Of a DNA stretch of 64,000 bases, positions 49,665-61,630 are shown one piece after another. The notes beneath the pieces are model-generated. The model saw only the letters and a list, made by a program, of their open reading frames with translations, ran no database searches and had not been told where the DNA came from. A program made the translations under genes and the position numbers. This DNA is from Paralvinella palmiformis (Eukaryota; Annelida; Polychaeta; Terebellida; Alvinellidae): contig JAODUP010000931.1 in assembly GCA_025642065.1 (NCBI GenBank), forward strand, positions 83,767 through 147,766. The letters are read 5' to 3'. The first letter of the stretch is position 1. Every line of letters starts with the position of its first letter.

Positions 49665-51100
49665 TCTCAGTGGACATATGGGTACCTGCAATAGTATCTG
49701 ACTGGATCAGTTGCCGGGATGACCTTCTAATGGATACCAGTTAAGGCAGTGTTCAGGTGCCATGTCATTGTTAGATTAATGAGTTGCTAGTAAAAACCTC
49801 AAATGAACACGCTGTTTAACCTGTAGCCAATGTAGTTTTTGAAAAATGTTTTTTGAGTGTTCATCACTATGCGAACTGCATTATTCTTAATTCAACAAAA
49901 ACGAGTGGCCCGTTATAATCAGATATGCCATGTAACAGGGAATTACAATAATTTATGCGAGACGAAACAAAGCTTGGAAAAAGAGTACAAAGTGCTTCTT
50001 TTGTCAAAAATGGTTATAAAAAATGGATGTTCTTAAGATGGTAGCAGGCACATCGGCATACTGATGTGACATGTTCATACATGCTAATACAATTGTAAAA
50101 AATAACTCCTAGATTATTTACTGACCGATTAGGGTTAATTGAAGATCCACCCATCTTTAATGCTGATTATTTAAGAATTTTAAACAATGTAATGAAGCCA
50201 AATATATAATATTTACTTTATTATCATTTCATCTTAGAATATTTTGAGTCATCAATAGCCGAATATCAGGAATAGCGTGTTCTAAATTCTTCAAAGAAAA
50301 TTAACCCATTAAAGTATACAGCTCATTGTCATCAGCATACAAGTAATATCTAACGCTATATCGCTGCGCCATGAACAACCAATCTCTGGAGCGTTGTTTC
50401 AGATAGGATCGAAATTATTCAAGTACTTTACCTGACAGACCAGGATGAAGTCGTATTTCAACCTAGAGAAAAGTACATCATTGTCAACCAAATTTATTAC
50501 AGCAGACAACTGGAGAAGAATAAATAATTCTGGCTTACCTTGATCAATTGACTTCATAATATAATTTTGACCCGAACCAAGGCCATTTCAGCTCATGACC
50601 ACATTTTTATGCAGTCTATGGTGATTCATTAAGGTTATTATTGACAACATATTTCGTTAGATGTAAAACAACTACCCTTTATATAATTTACATACAAATG
50701 TAAGAATTGGAATAGATCTGTAATTTGTTCGAGTATTGTATTGAGTATAATTATTTTTTAATTATGCTTTATGCTTGTAATTGAGCTTATCGGAACATCT
50801 AGTCACTCCTTCACAAGCCATGTAGGCATAAGTTCAACTGCACAGATAATATTGGATGACCTTTTCAGCAACTGGTTAGTAGCACTCTCTCTCTCTCTCT
50901 ATAAGGCCTAAATATATCCACCAGATACATGCATTACTATTAAATCAATGGTATACCGTGTGATAAGGTGCTGGTGGTTAGTGAACTCATGATATACATT
51001 TAGTATATATTCACAGAAGGTGGTATTAAAACAATGATTCCTAGCTTTATCTGAGTTTTATAATCTATATTTCATATCAATAGAATCATCTATAATACAG
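49665..51100 (-). mobile_element. Family L LINE, second tandem copy (copy 8), more degraded
   Basis: On the minus strand, 49680-50040 aligns with 47020-47360 of copy 7. Following strips to 51090 align with about 47400-48560 (for example 'CTTTACCTGACAGACCA', 'CACAAGCCATGTAGGCAT' and 'CCGTGTGATAAGGTGCTGG'). The C-terminal coding end and 3' UTR are missing. Copy 7's first codons begin within about 20 bp. The two copies are thus in head-to-tail order. A small (CT)n at about 50885-50902 lies inside. Confidence 0.78.
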
Positions 51101-51117
51101 ATTACAATAATAATAAT

Positions 51118-51167
51118 CACTCACTCATACGCACGCACGCACGCACACACACATGCAGGCACACATG

Positions 51168-51199
<32 letters not shown>

Positions 51200-51290
51200 C
51201 CCCTGCGCGCGCATGCACACACACGCGCACACACCAGGCATACATATACACACACGCACACACACGCACATGCATACGCGCACACAAAAT
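51118..51290. repeat. CA/GC/AT alternating purine-pyrimidine tract
   Basis: CACGCACGCACG, GCACACATGCGCGC, (AT)n at 51172-51199, TGCGCGCGCATGCACACAC and CGCACACACACGCAC. Long nearly uninterrupted alternation with CG steps favours left-handed DNA. Confidence 0.85.
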
Positions 51291-51349
51291 AATCCGTTGT
51301 AGAAGTTCCCCCAATGAGAGGAATGCAGCTGCGTCATCATCCATAGATA

Positions 51350-51660
51350 GCAATCCAGCCTATTTTTCTAAGGCCAAGTAGGCTAAAACAAAGACAGCAG
51401 GGCTCAACTCTGGCAGAGTAAGAAGCCATGGTTGAATGGATACACAAAAATCAATGCCCGTATAACAAGAAACTGAAAAGCGATAGAGACAAACAAAATA
51501 AGGATAAGCTCTGGAATGACAAAGCAACACAGATGGGAAAGACCAGCAGGACATTGCAGATTTTATGAAAAGGTCTGCTGAAGGAGTGACAGAGCTGACT
51601 GAACGCGCTGAGTGTGTATTGGCACGGTTTACTTTCTCGAAGACCCATAATATATGAAGT
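51350..51660 (+). pseudogene. MADF-like domain remnant
   Basis: The plus-strand reading gives RQQGSTLAE, a stop, then EAMVEWIHKNQCPYNKKLKS (51422 on). This continues to DKLWNDKATQMGKTSRTLQ near 51555, then a frameshift and GVTELTERAECVLARFTFSK. The W-x9-Y-x-K-K-x..L-W-x..M-G pattern is the hallmark of MADF/Myb-like DNA-binding domains. These occur in host regulators and in Harbinger-type transposon accessory proteins. One stop and one frameshift make it non-functional. The ORF is too short to say which of the two it came from. Confidence 0.45.
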
Positions 51661-52494
51661 ACAGCGTTTTTTGGTCGTGTACTAGGCACTACTTAAGCTC
51701 TGATTCATTGGAAATCTGTCAATCTAACATGTGTTCGTGGCCTCCAACATATATCCAGAGTAAAGTGTTTATTCTGCATCGGCGAGACCCATCAAACAAT
51801 AGAAAATAAGCCTTTATATAAAGGTTAAAGTCGAGAAGTTGTTCGGTGGCTCTATGTAGGGAACATGTTTTCAATCAAGAATTTCACAGTCATTTGGACG
51901 TTCCATATAGGTGCAGCAAATTCAGCAATGGCCCGCCTTTCTTAGTGGGAGATTAGATAACTGGTCACTTCCTCCTTGTTCTAATCTACGATGGTCTGGC
52001 AGACCTTTCGTGCTAGGACAGGCATAGTGTTATGAGACAAATTTCATGCTGGCGTAATTATCACCGGTTTCTAGGTGGCGCAAAGTCTTCGCAATCGTCA
52101 CACCTGGTTCGTTGGCTTTCCTATACACGGTTTGATTCTGGGGCATCTTGGATCAGCTCTTGCGAGGAACTGATTTCTGGTTGTAATCTAAGGAAATTAA
52201 AGATGGATACCGGATGTTCGTGTCGTAGCCTGGATTTTAGACGATGATAGTGGCCAAACTAAAATCTTCTTCTCTCCACGTGTAATCATGGGACTCAGTC
52301 TCTGCTCTACCTTTTTCCACACACGCCTTCTTCTACTGATATAGAGAAAGGCCTGATCAGGTAGTGACTTTATATCTGCGAACTACAGCCCGATTATCAC
52401 ATTCTGATATACTGATGTATATAAAGGATGAATCTCCATTTATACTAAAATCTCTGTCTCTCACATTTCATAGAATCATCATGGAAGTTCGACT
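51661..52494. other. Unassigned, moderately GC-richer stretch
   Basis: The composition is closer to coding or transposon DNA than the flanks. A 71-codon plus-strand frame at 52032-52247 is present but no domain is recognised. It may belong to the same decayed element as the MADF-like piece. Confidence 0.35.
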
Positions 52495-53265
52495 AGATCG
52501 ATGTTGAAAGTAGCTGACGGCTTCTCGTTCTAAATAAGAAGTTGTGTTTCCACGGAAAACATTAAATGGTTTCTTTTGAGCAGACAGTTGTTCATAATTG
52601 ATTAATTAATAAAGATCGTCTAATCTTTACACTAACCAAAAAGTGTGCAACAAGGTCATTTAAATTACCTCAGGTGATACTTAGTAGTTTTAGATTAATG
52701 GAAATCATTATATCCCTATTCACTTCTTTGAAGAGTAGTATAACAATAAATTACAGGATTCCTTTACAAATAACTAATAAGTTCAAACTGCATGTTTGTA
52801 AAATGACAACAGTTTACAACTCTTCTACATTGAGGTGAATTTATCTGCTAAATAGCTCTAGAGATTCACAAAGTTTGTAATATCTTGAGGGAATAAATTA
52901 CGAAGATAGTGAGTGAATGATTGACTCACGGTTATAATCGATTAGCATTACAAATTGTAGCATTAGAAATTATTCACTTGGAATACGGTTAGTGATTTAG
53001 AGGAGCTTGTAAGTTAGAATATCCAGTTCATTGGTTTATCTCGCCACGAATGGTTTAAATCGATTAGGAACAGTTTGTGTGCTAATGGGGAATTTTCTTC
53101 TTCTACATTTTAGCAGTAGGTACAATGTGCTAAGTTATACAATCACGGTCAGTTAAGAAATGTAGAGTTGTAAATGAGTCTGGGGCGAATTGTTCTCATC
53201 AATAAAAGCTTTGGCCTGGTCATCTAATTTGTTTAGGGAATAACACAAACTATGAAGCAAAATAA
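52495..53265 (+). repeat. Segmental repeat V, copy 2
   Basis: Collinear with 39385-40155. Similarity continues at 53700-53770 ('TATTATTATGTCATGAATATAA') and 53795-53875 ('GTGCAGATTATATATGG') after the compound microsatellite. The LINE that splits copy 1 is absent here. Confidence 0.7.
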
Positions 53266-53289
53266 GACAGATAGAAATCACTGGCTATG

Positions 53290-53352
53290 CTCTCTCTCTC
53301 TCTCTCTCTTTCTCTCCCTCCGTCTCTCTGTCTATGTATGTCTCTATCTGCC

Positions 53353-53383
<31 letters not shown>

Positions 53384-53496
53384 TGTGTTTGTATCGCTCT
53401 TCCTCTCTCTTTTTCTCTCTCTCTCTCTCTTTGTGTGTGTGTGTGTGTGTGTGTGTCACACTCTCTCTGTCTCTCTGTATCTCAGTCTCTGTCTTA

Positions 53497-53553
<57 letters not shown>

Positions 53554-53567
53554 TCTGTCTGTATGTA

Positions 53568-53627
<60 letters not shown>

Positions 53628-53690
53628 CACACCACACACACACACACACACACACTCTCTCTCTCTCTCTCTTTATCTATCTCTATCTCG
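53290..53690. repeat. Compound (CT)n/(GT)n/(CA)n microsatellite cluster
   Basis: Successive CT, GT, CT, GT, CT and CA blocks with short interruptions (about 53290-53320, 53358-53384, 53402-53430, 53431-53456, 53501-53546, 53572-53625, 53636-53654). It generates several long artefactual open frames on both strands. Confidence 0.95.
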
Positions 53691-54129
53691 CAGTTTCTTA
53701 TATTGAGTAAGACATTACAGAAAGTCACCAACTGAATATTATTATGTCATGAATATAAAAAGTCCCCAAATTGGAAATAAAAAACTTAAATAAACTTATA
53801 CTTATTGATTGAATGAGCAGAAAGAATATAGGTGCAGATTATATATGGAAACATTAGCTGTTTATTTGTCATTTGGCAAATGATCAGTGGTGTTATAAGC
53901 GTTTCCTACATTACTTCGTATTTATTTTCTAATAAAAGTTTTCTAAAACATGTAGGCAAATATCAAAATCATGAATTCCAAATGGCCTTGGGCATTTGAG
54001 TGTTTCCCTTTTTCTCTTCAAGTATGCACTTGACTTCAATTTTAATATATATGATATGCTGATATATAAACAATATCACATTAAAACAATAGCCTATCAC
54101 TTATTCAAATACCAATCAAATATTGAGAC

Positions 54130-55435
54130 ACGTCTGTTTTTGAGCATGTGGAGAAAACATTTACTAACCCGTTACAAATTCTACAAAAGAAAGCTATCAG
54201 AACTGTCACAAATTCAATATATGATGATCACACTGGCCCCCTTTTCAAGAAATTAAATATATTGACCTTCAGATATATGTTTAATATTCAAATAGAAAAA
54301 TATATGTTTCAATATTTACATAATAATTTACTATTTGCCTGAATTATTTTTTTCAAAGAAATTATGAGATACATGAACATGACACCATATATAGATATGA
54401 CAAACATTCATCAAACAGACTTACAGCAATAGCTAATGGAACCTTTATGCATATAAGACCAACATTATGGCATGATATTTCGTCGAACATTAAGGTATCA
54501 AATAACCTGCGTTACTTCAGCAGAAATACAATACTACTAAAGGCCCACATCAGCTATATTTGTTATTGAAAATAAGTGTCTATTTCTGTGTATAAAAATT
54601 ACACCCAAGCGAAACAACTCGGCATACGCGTTAAATATATGTGTTAAATATATACTTGTTAAACATATTCTCAATGCCCTGTCTGTTTTATGAAGATTTA
54701 TGTGTATACAATATCAGTAATTCCTTTAAACTGGTGTTTTTCTCCAGTTGTTCATATTCACTAATTTTATACAGTAAAAGCACTCAAGCGTCTTCAGCTA
54801 GAAATATCTGTTTCCTAGATTACTATTTGTGATAAATCATGAATTTACACCAATCGAAGACAATACATTCAACTTGTACTTCTGATGGATGGTCATGGAG
54901 AGGAGACTGGCTCTGAAGAGGTACTTGGGTATGTTGGTGGATATTTCCCTAATTTTGCACTGGCAATTGGCGCAAGTGCTTTCCAAACATATATAGGTTT
55001 GAAACTTACTGTACAAACTATTATTACTGCTCTTTCTAATCATGTATGATTTGTATTGTTATTATCTGTTCTAGTATTGTTACCCTCTGAATTGTGTTTG
55101 ACATCAACTACCGGACGTGTCAACCCAACGTTGGAAACAGTTAAAGGAAGGATGGGTGTGGAGCCATCTGGAGGGGGATAATGTCAACACTGTTTAATTA
55201 CCTGTACAATTATTATATTTTGTTTATTATTTCCTATAAGGCACTTTGACTTGACGCATACATAGGACTAATCATTTTTCAAAATAATTTTAACTATTAT
55301 GTAAAGTAACAACCGAAAATGTTAGAGAGAGTCTTTCGTTATGCAATTATCAATAACTGATTTTATATCTCATTTACATGTATGTAAGATATCGTTTTCT
55401 GAATAAATATTGATTGACTAAATTGATTTATTGAA
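54130..55435 (+). mobile_element. LINE 3' fragment (LINE D)
   Basis: The coding strip starts near 54148 with QILQKKAIRTVTNS and then DDHTGPLFKKLNIL and FQYLHNNLLF. Next, in shifted frames, come an HQTDLQQ/LHM-like strip and a final ..FKKILKSY-like region near 54540. This is the C-terminal region found after the RT in the same broad group as LINE C (its LLQKRAIR block). The remaining 0.85 kb would be a 3' UTR ending with 'AATAAATATTGATTGAC' and 'AAATTGATTTATTG', a TTGA-type tail. The 3' limit is inferred. Confidence 0.6.
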
Positions 55436-55504
55436 AGTAACTACTATAAGTTAATTTTAGTGGCAAATTCGACGTTTTATATTGATGTAGTATAACCTAT
55501 TTCG

Positions 55505-55945
55505 ACTTATACAAAACTAATATTTTCATTAGTACCAAAATAACAGACTAAGAAGGTTGTGCTGTTAGATAAAAGAATGCTACATGATATTGTTAAACAT
55601 AGCCAGCTTGCTATAAACAACACTACGAATAATGCTATCATCAGGTTGTTAACTCTGTTTGAGAGAATCATTTGCTGGAATTAATTGAAGAATATCTATT
55701 GTATGTTAAGACATAACTACCAGGAAATCTCTCTCACCACAAAGGAATTTACCACTAGATTTGGTTTTATTCCAGAGAATAAAAAACACAAATGGCGTGT
55801 TTTATTTGCTAACATCGTAAGCAACAAATCACGTTGTTGCATCTTAATGCTAGTTTTATGTACTGCGAACAAGGTTTTGTATTGATTAATATAAAGTAAC
55901 TTGTTGTTTTATTTACAAACTAACCTTTCAGAAGACTTCAATGAA
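55505..55945 (+). repeat. Segmental repeat W, copy 2
   Basis: Partner of 43695-44110, at a distance from repeat V consistent with one collinear duplicated block once LINE D here and the L-family copy there are removed. Confidence 0.65.
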
Positions 55946-56690
55946 TTGCGTCATATGGAAGTAGTGAAAAACAGAATTATAGAATGTTGTATCTATTATA
56001 GGTTATATTGTTTGTTTTATGTAAGGGATATAATTTCAATTTGCACACATATGAAATGGAAGTTTCAGATTATACTTCATATGTAGCATAATAATTTCAT
56101 GTATGTTTTAGAAAGGTAATAATGCCAGGCCGATGGTAGTCGTACCGTGTCATTAACAGAACCGAAATATAAGTCACTAACAGTAGATAATAATAAAGTA
56201 CAATGCTCATTGTGTATATTCTTTTTAAGCATATATGTTCTGTTTAACAACACACATATACACACATATAAGTTGAGCAAAACAAATTTGTATTTAATTT
56301 AGGACGATCGCTTTCTCTATGTAACTTCTTGAATAGAATTCGGCGCTATCCTTTATTCAAAAATAAACTGGAAAAGGATTTCACCTACAGACATGAAGGC
56401 ATAAACGAATGTACACCTGCGCTCACAGACTGTTATTATGCTTTAAGACGTAGGATATAGATCTAGTAACAGGGCATTCCGATGTAATTAATAACTTTCA
56501 GTCTTACAGATATTTGTTACCACTAGAAAGTAACAAGAAATGGTTTAGTAGTTATTTTTGTGTTAAACTTAATCTATTTCGTAGCTAAGTGAGATATATT
56601 TAATAATTGAATTACTAACGAATATCACTAAAATAAATCGGCTTTGAACAACAGTCGAACACTAGCGACAAAGGCGAAGCCACAGAAAAA
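55946..56690. other. Anonymous DNA
   Basis: No gene or named element recognised. Confidence 0.5.
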
Positions 56691-56694
56691 TGAC

Positions 56695-57440
56695 ACAAAA
56701 GCTAATGGAGAGGCGAACTGACAGCTATCTCTCTATGAGTGGGATTAAATATACATAAAGGCAAGACAATAATCCTAAAGGTAAATGCAGGAAGCACGGA
56801 GCCAATCAAACTGGAAGGATTTGAAATTGAGGAGGTAGAAACCTTTGCATATCTGGATAATGTCATTGATAAACAAAGTGGTATAGATGGGGATAATAAG
56901 GCAAGGATTGATACGGCTAGAGGAGCATTTATACCTCTCAAGATGATCTGGAGCTCCAAGAAGCATCCACAGATACGCCTGTTTAACTCCATCGTGAGGT
57001 CTGTACTACTGTGTGGAGCAGATACATGGGGGACAACTAACACCAGCACCAAGAAAGTACACACCTTTATAAAAAACTGTCTAAGAAGAATCCTCCAGAT
57101 TCGCTGGCCAAACACCGTCAGTAACTGACTTGAGGGAGAAAACACACCAACGGAATGATGGAGATGAGATCAGAAGGAGACGATGGGGTGGATTGGTCAC
57201 ATACTCCCGAAACCAGCATCAACTATCACCAGGTAGGCCATAGCCCGGAATCCAGAAGGAAAAAGAAGAAAAAAAACGCCCAAGAAATACGTGGTGAACG
57301 ATTCTCCTGACAGACACAAAGAGGGCAGGCTATAGCTGGAAGGAGATTAAAAAGTCCAGGATAAAAGACTTTGGAAGACTATTGTCAACGGCCTATGTCC
57401 CAGGAGGAACGACGGGTGAAAGAAGAATGACTAAAATAAA
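56695..57440 (+). mobile_element. RT C-terminal LINE fragment, probably RTE-like
   Basis: The frame at 56736-57128 reads GLNIHKGKTIILKVN, then LEGFEIEEVETFAYLDNVID, KARIDTARGAFIPLKMIWSS, SIVRSVLLCGADTW and FIKNCLRRILQIRWPNTVSN. Shifted frames follow with WIGHILPKPA, ARNPEGKRRKKTPKK and LWKTIVNGLCP. This is the region after the RT catalytic core in LINEs that are common in flatworms and molluscs. It lacks the RT catalytic box and endonuclease, so it is a 5'-truncated insertion. The tail is AT-rich without a clear simple repeat. Confidence 0.78.
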
Positions 57441-58244
57441 GCATGAAAACTAATGGTATAGAACATTCAACGACTTTATTAATTTCCTACATCACCAGTC
57501 AAGATCTGTGATTGGGATATATAAAGTCCTAGGATCATATCTACTTGCATAAACTAGACATTGATAATCTAACCTCTAAAACATCCAATAAGAAACAAGT
57601 ATAAATTATTTCTTCTTGCAACAAATTATTCGATATATTGACTATCAGACAGTTAATAATTATTTTCCAATTCCAGTCAATGCTTAATAGCAACAGTTAT
57701 ATAGGATTTGAATATCAGACATAACCGAAGATGGGTCCCTAAAACCAATAATCTTAATTTTGAAGATTATTACAAAACTAAGTATATTCAATCATAGTAT
57801 TGTATGTCCAAAGTAATGATTTTTTTTCATATACTCTAGTTATCAAATAGTCATAGTTGAATTGTTATGGCCATAACATATCTATATTAATAATCTAAGA
57901 CCATAGTCATCCTCAGTCATACGTTTCATTGTCAATTGAAAAAAGTCGAATTATCTAGTTTTATTTGTGCATAGCATAAATATACTAAATATTTAAAATC
58001 TATAATCCAAAATTATTTCCTACATACTTAAGCGACAGCATTTGTGTCTAACGTCTGGTACACCTATGTCTCTTAAAAAATAAATGTACACTCGTCTTAT
58101 TAAAAGAAACGAGAAAGACGCACCATAATGAACAATGTGCTAATAATAAACAAAAGTATAAATGGCTATGAAGAGCAATGTAAATATGTTGGTCAATTGA
58201 CCAATATCTATTATGGAATATATATATATATATCGGTTCTCAAT
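57441..58244. other. Anonymous AT-rich DNA
   Basis: No gene recognised. 'TATCAAATAGTCATAG' at about 57860 may be the edge of the duplicated segment (compare TTAAATAGTCATAG near 45117). Confidence 0.45.
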
Positions 58245-58746
58245 AATTTGTCAGTTTGATCACATCCTTCTATATCTGAAAAGTTCAGTAATACCACTGC
58301 AATATTAATCATACATATATACTGCCATCATCCAAATCACAATCCGAATGAAATCAAGTTACCTTACTTTAGGGGATATTTCTCTATTCTTCGGCCATAT
58401 GTCCAGGTATGTATGATAAGTGTAAAACAACAAATAATTGAATTACTCTCAGACTGTAATTTCTAATTATACAACATATGCATGTCCTTAACAATAAGTA
58501 TAAGCTCAAAAGTAAATAATATATTTCAGAAACTGTTTTATGCATGTTAAAAGTCTATGTTCACCTTTACACTAACCATCCGATTATAAAACTTATGCTA
58601 ACCTGTTAAATTCAGTTTGACGTTTTGTCTTCCGGTTGCTACCTCCAAGTTAAAGGGACAGCGTAACGGAATATTTCCGGTTTCGGTGATCCATTCAGAA
58701 CTGGTATTATAACATCCAAAATCACTTATGCTATATTATACACAAG

Positions 58747-58815
<69 letters not shown>

Positions 58816-58935
58816 TTTTTCTTTTATAAATACACCAACTTTAGCATGGAATATATTAAGAACTAAGCCATATTCATCCGTTGTAAATTGTAATCGTATC
58901 TACAAAGTTTGGATGATTCTAATATATAATAATAG
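58245..58935 (+). repeat. Segmental repeat T, copy 3
   Basis: Matches copy 0 on the left ('TTCTATATCTGAAAAG', 'TTCGGCCATATGTCCAGGTAT', 'ACAACAAATAATT') and all copies further right ('TTCACCTTTACACTAACCATCC', 'CCAAGTTAAAGGGACAGC', 'ATATTTCCGGTTTCGGTGA', 'CCATTCA'). It then has (AT)n at 58749-58810 and 'CATCCGTTGTAAATTGTAA'. It runs directly into repeat X. Confidence 0.68.
58749..58810. repeat. (AT)n microsatellite within repeat T
   Basis: About 30 AT units, at the same position as in the other T copies. Confidence 0.95.
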
Positions 58936-59180
58936 TATATAAGAACTACATTGTGCAACAATTAATTATGCGGAATGTATTTGTATACAGGCTAGAACTG
59001 CTAAATTCATGCTTAGAGACAGAACGCGTGACGAGATTTGTTTTACTATAACCAACCTATCGTGGCGGATAATGGAAAATTAGCGTCCAGTAAGAATCGA
59101 AAGTCTTCTATTTAGAAACTAAAGTAGATAATCAATAACTCGTACGGTTTGAGTTTACTTAATATGAATTAATTTAAAAT
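58908..59180 (+). repeat. Segmental repeat X, copy 2
   Basis: Partner of 37878-38115. It follows repeat T without any LINE between them. Confidence 0.6.
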
Positions 59181-60189
<1,009 letters not shown>

Positions 60190-60191
60190 CG

Positions 60192-60288
<97 letters not shown>
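60190..60288. repeat. (AT)n(GT)n compound microsatellite
   Basis: AT to about 60229 and then about 29 GT units. Confidence 0.95.
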
Positions 60289-60290
<2 letters not shown>

Positions 60291-60346
60291 CCATTTCAAT
60301 TTATTTCAAAAAGCACCGCCATGGTTTTAATTCTTATTGTGAAAAG

Positions 60347-60547
60347 CGGGGCGCCTCCGTGATCTAGCGGTAGCGTGCTGGACCACAGATCACTACCACC
60401 CGTGTTCGAATCCCGGCGTGGGCATATCTGAAGGTTGTTTCGTCTTTCACTTCTTCTCATTACCTTTGGAAGTCGCTCGGCCCATTTAGCCTACCTTGTG
60501 CACAAAATTGGCCGTAAAACATCAATCATCATCATCATCATCATCAC
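60347..60547 (+). mobile_element. tRNA-derived SINE, family 3, with target-site duplication
   Basis: The tRNA-like head GGCGCCTCCGTGATCTAG has an A box TGATCTAGCGGTAGCG and a canonical B box GTGTTCGAATCCC near 60403-60415. A short body follows (TTGGAAGTCGCTCGGCCC, then GCACAAAATTGGCCGTAAAA), with an (ATC)n tail to 60547. A perfect 12-bp direct repeat TATTGTGAAAAG flanks it (60335-60346 and 60548-60559). Head, tail and duplication are all intact, so the insertion looks young. It is about 200 bp and unrelated in its body to SINE families 1 and 2. Confidence 0.93.
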
Positions 60548-60559
60548 TATTGTGAAAAG

Positions 60560-61384
60560 TGAAGGTGGCAACATTTAGTTCCCTATTCCCTATTTCTAAG
60601 CCTCGAAATAAGCCTTTTAGTGATGTGTGGAAGTTCGAAGTCAGACTACATGATTTAATAGGAATCTAATGACATAGTTACAATACATGAAGTTAAGAAA
60701 TGAATATGAGTAAATAGCGTTTGTTTCCAGCTAGATCTACGTCACTGTAACAAAGGTCAGCAGTTAGTTTATCACTACAAGGTCTATTAGTAAATAATGT
60801 GGTAATTATGGTCAAAAGAAAGCCAAATGCTGCAGGCAAGGATATATGTCTTTTCATGAATAACAAAATGCTGCTGGTTCTTCTTAACATGGGTTTGTTA
60901 AATCAAGTACTTCTAAACCAACTACTGCATGTTAATGATATAAATGTTGTTAGTTAAGTTATCATGTTATGAATGTCATAAAAGCCTTTCGTGAAAGCTC
61001 TAGTGTATAGTAGTAGTGTAAATGTCTGTGTTTACAGCTTGATGACCAAATGTTGCATTTCCCTTTAATGAAAAGTCCACTTATAAAGTTTAGTTTGTCT
61101 ATACAAGCCAAAGCCAAAAACGGAATGTTATGAACGTCAATGAAGATCTCTCGGCCAAAAGGTACTCTATATAAAAACTAGTGTCATCAGTTTGGGAAAT
61201 CAGGAATATGTTTTTATGGCATATCACTAGGTTCTCAATATAACTCCCTGGGTGTAAATCGACAAAGCTATATTTATCCTGCTGACCTTGTAGTCATTAA
61301 CTACTGTCGTGCTTTTATTCAGTGTTAAAGACGAAGAATATTATACATTTTTAACTAGATAATCAGTAACCTTTGGTGCAGATA
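60560..61384. other. Anonymous DNA
   Basis: No gene recognised. The minus-strand frame at 60693-60890 matches no family known to me. Confidence 0.5.
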
Positions 61385-61630
61385 ATGCAGTTTACCCCAT
61401 ATTACTTGGCTCATGAAATTGTGTCAAGATGCTCGCATAAACCCAAATAATGATAAAACTAATATTTTATATTTGTCTTCACCACATTATTTTAAAGCCC
61501 TTCAACACCAGTTTTGTAGATTGGTGCATCTAGCATAACCCCTAATGGGTCAGTAAAAGATCATAGTTTTTTTTCTGACGAAAAAAACAATACGTAAGAA
61601 CATATTTCAACATGTTTCATCTTTATTATA
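61385..61630 (+). mobile_element. Family L LINE fragment, copy 10
   Basis: The plus strand reads AINPNNDKTNILYLSSPHYF-like (from about 61430), then KALQHQFCRL and 'CCTAATGGGTCAGTAAAAGA', with a final NMFH strip. It corresponds to the SPHCVKSLKTTGLQMGASS segment of the fuller copy at about 47450-47540. Confidence 0.65.

Noticed and set aside
53250..53735. Several overlapping frames of 130-150 codons on both strands
   Set aside because: All are Ser-Leu, Cys-Val, Thr-His or Arg-Glu repeats read from the CT/GT/CA microsatellite cluster.
60352..60425. Functional tRNA gene
   Set aside because: A and B boxes are good but it is followed by a SINE body, an (ATC)n tail and target-site duplications, so it is a SINE head.
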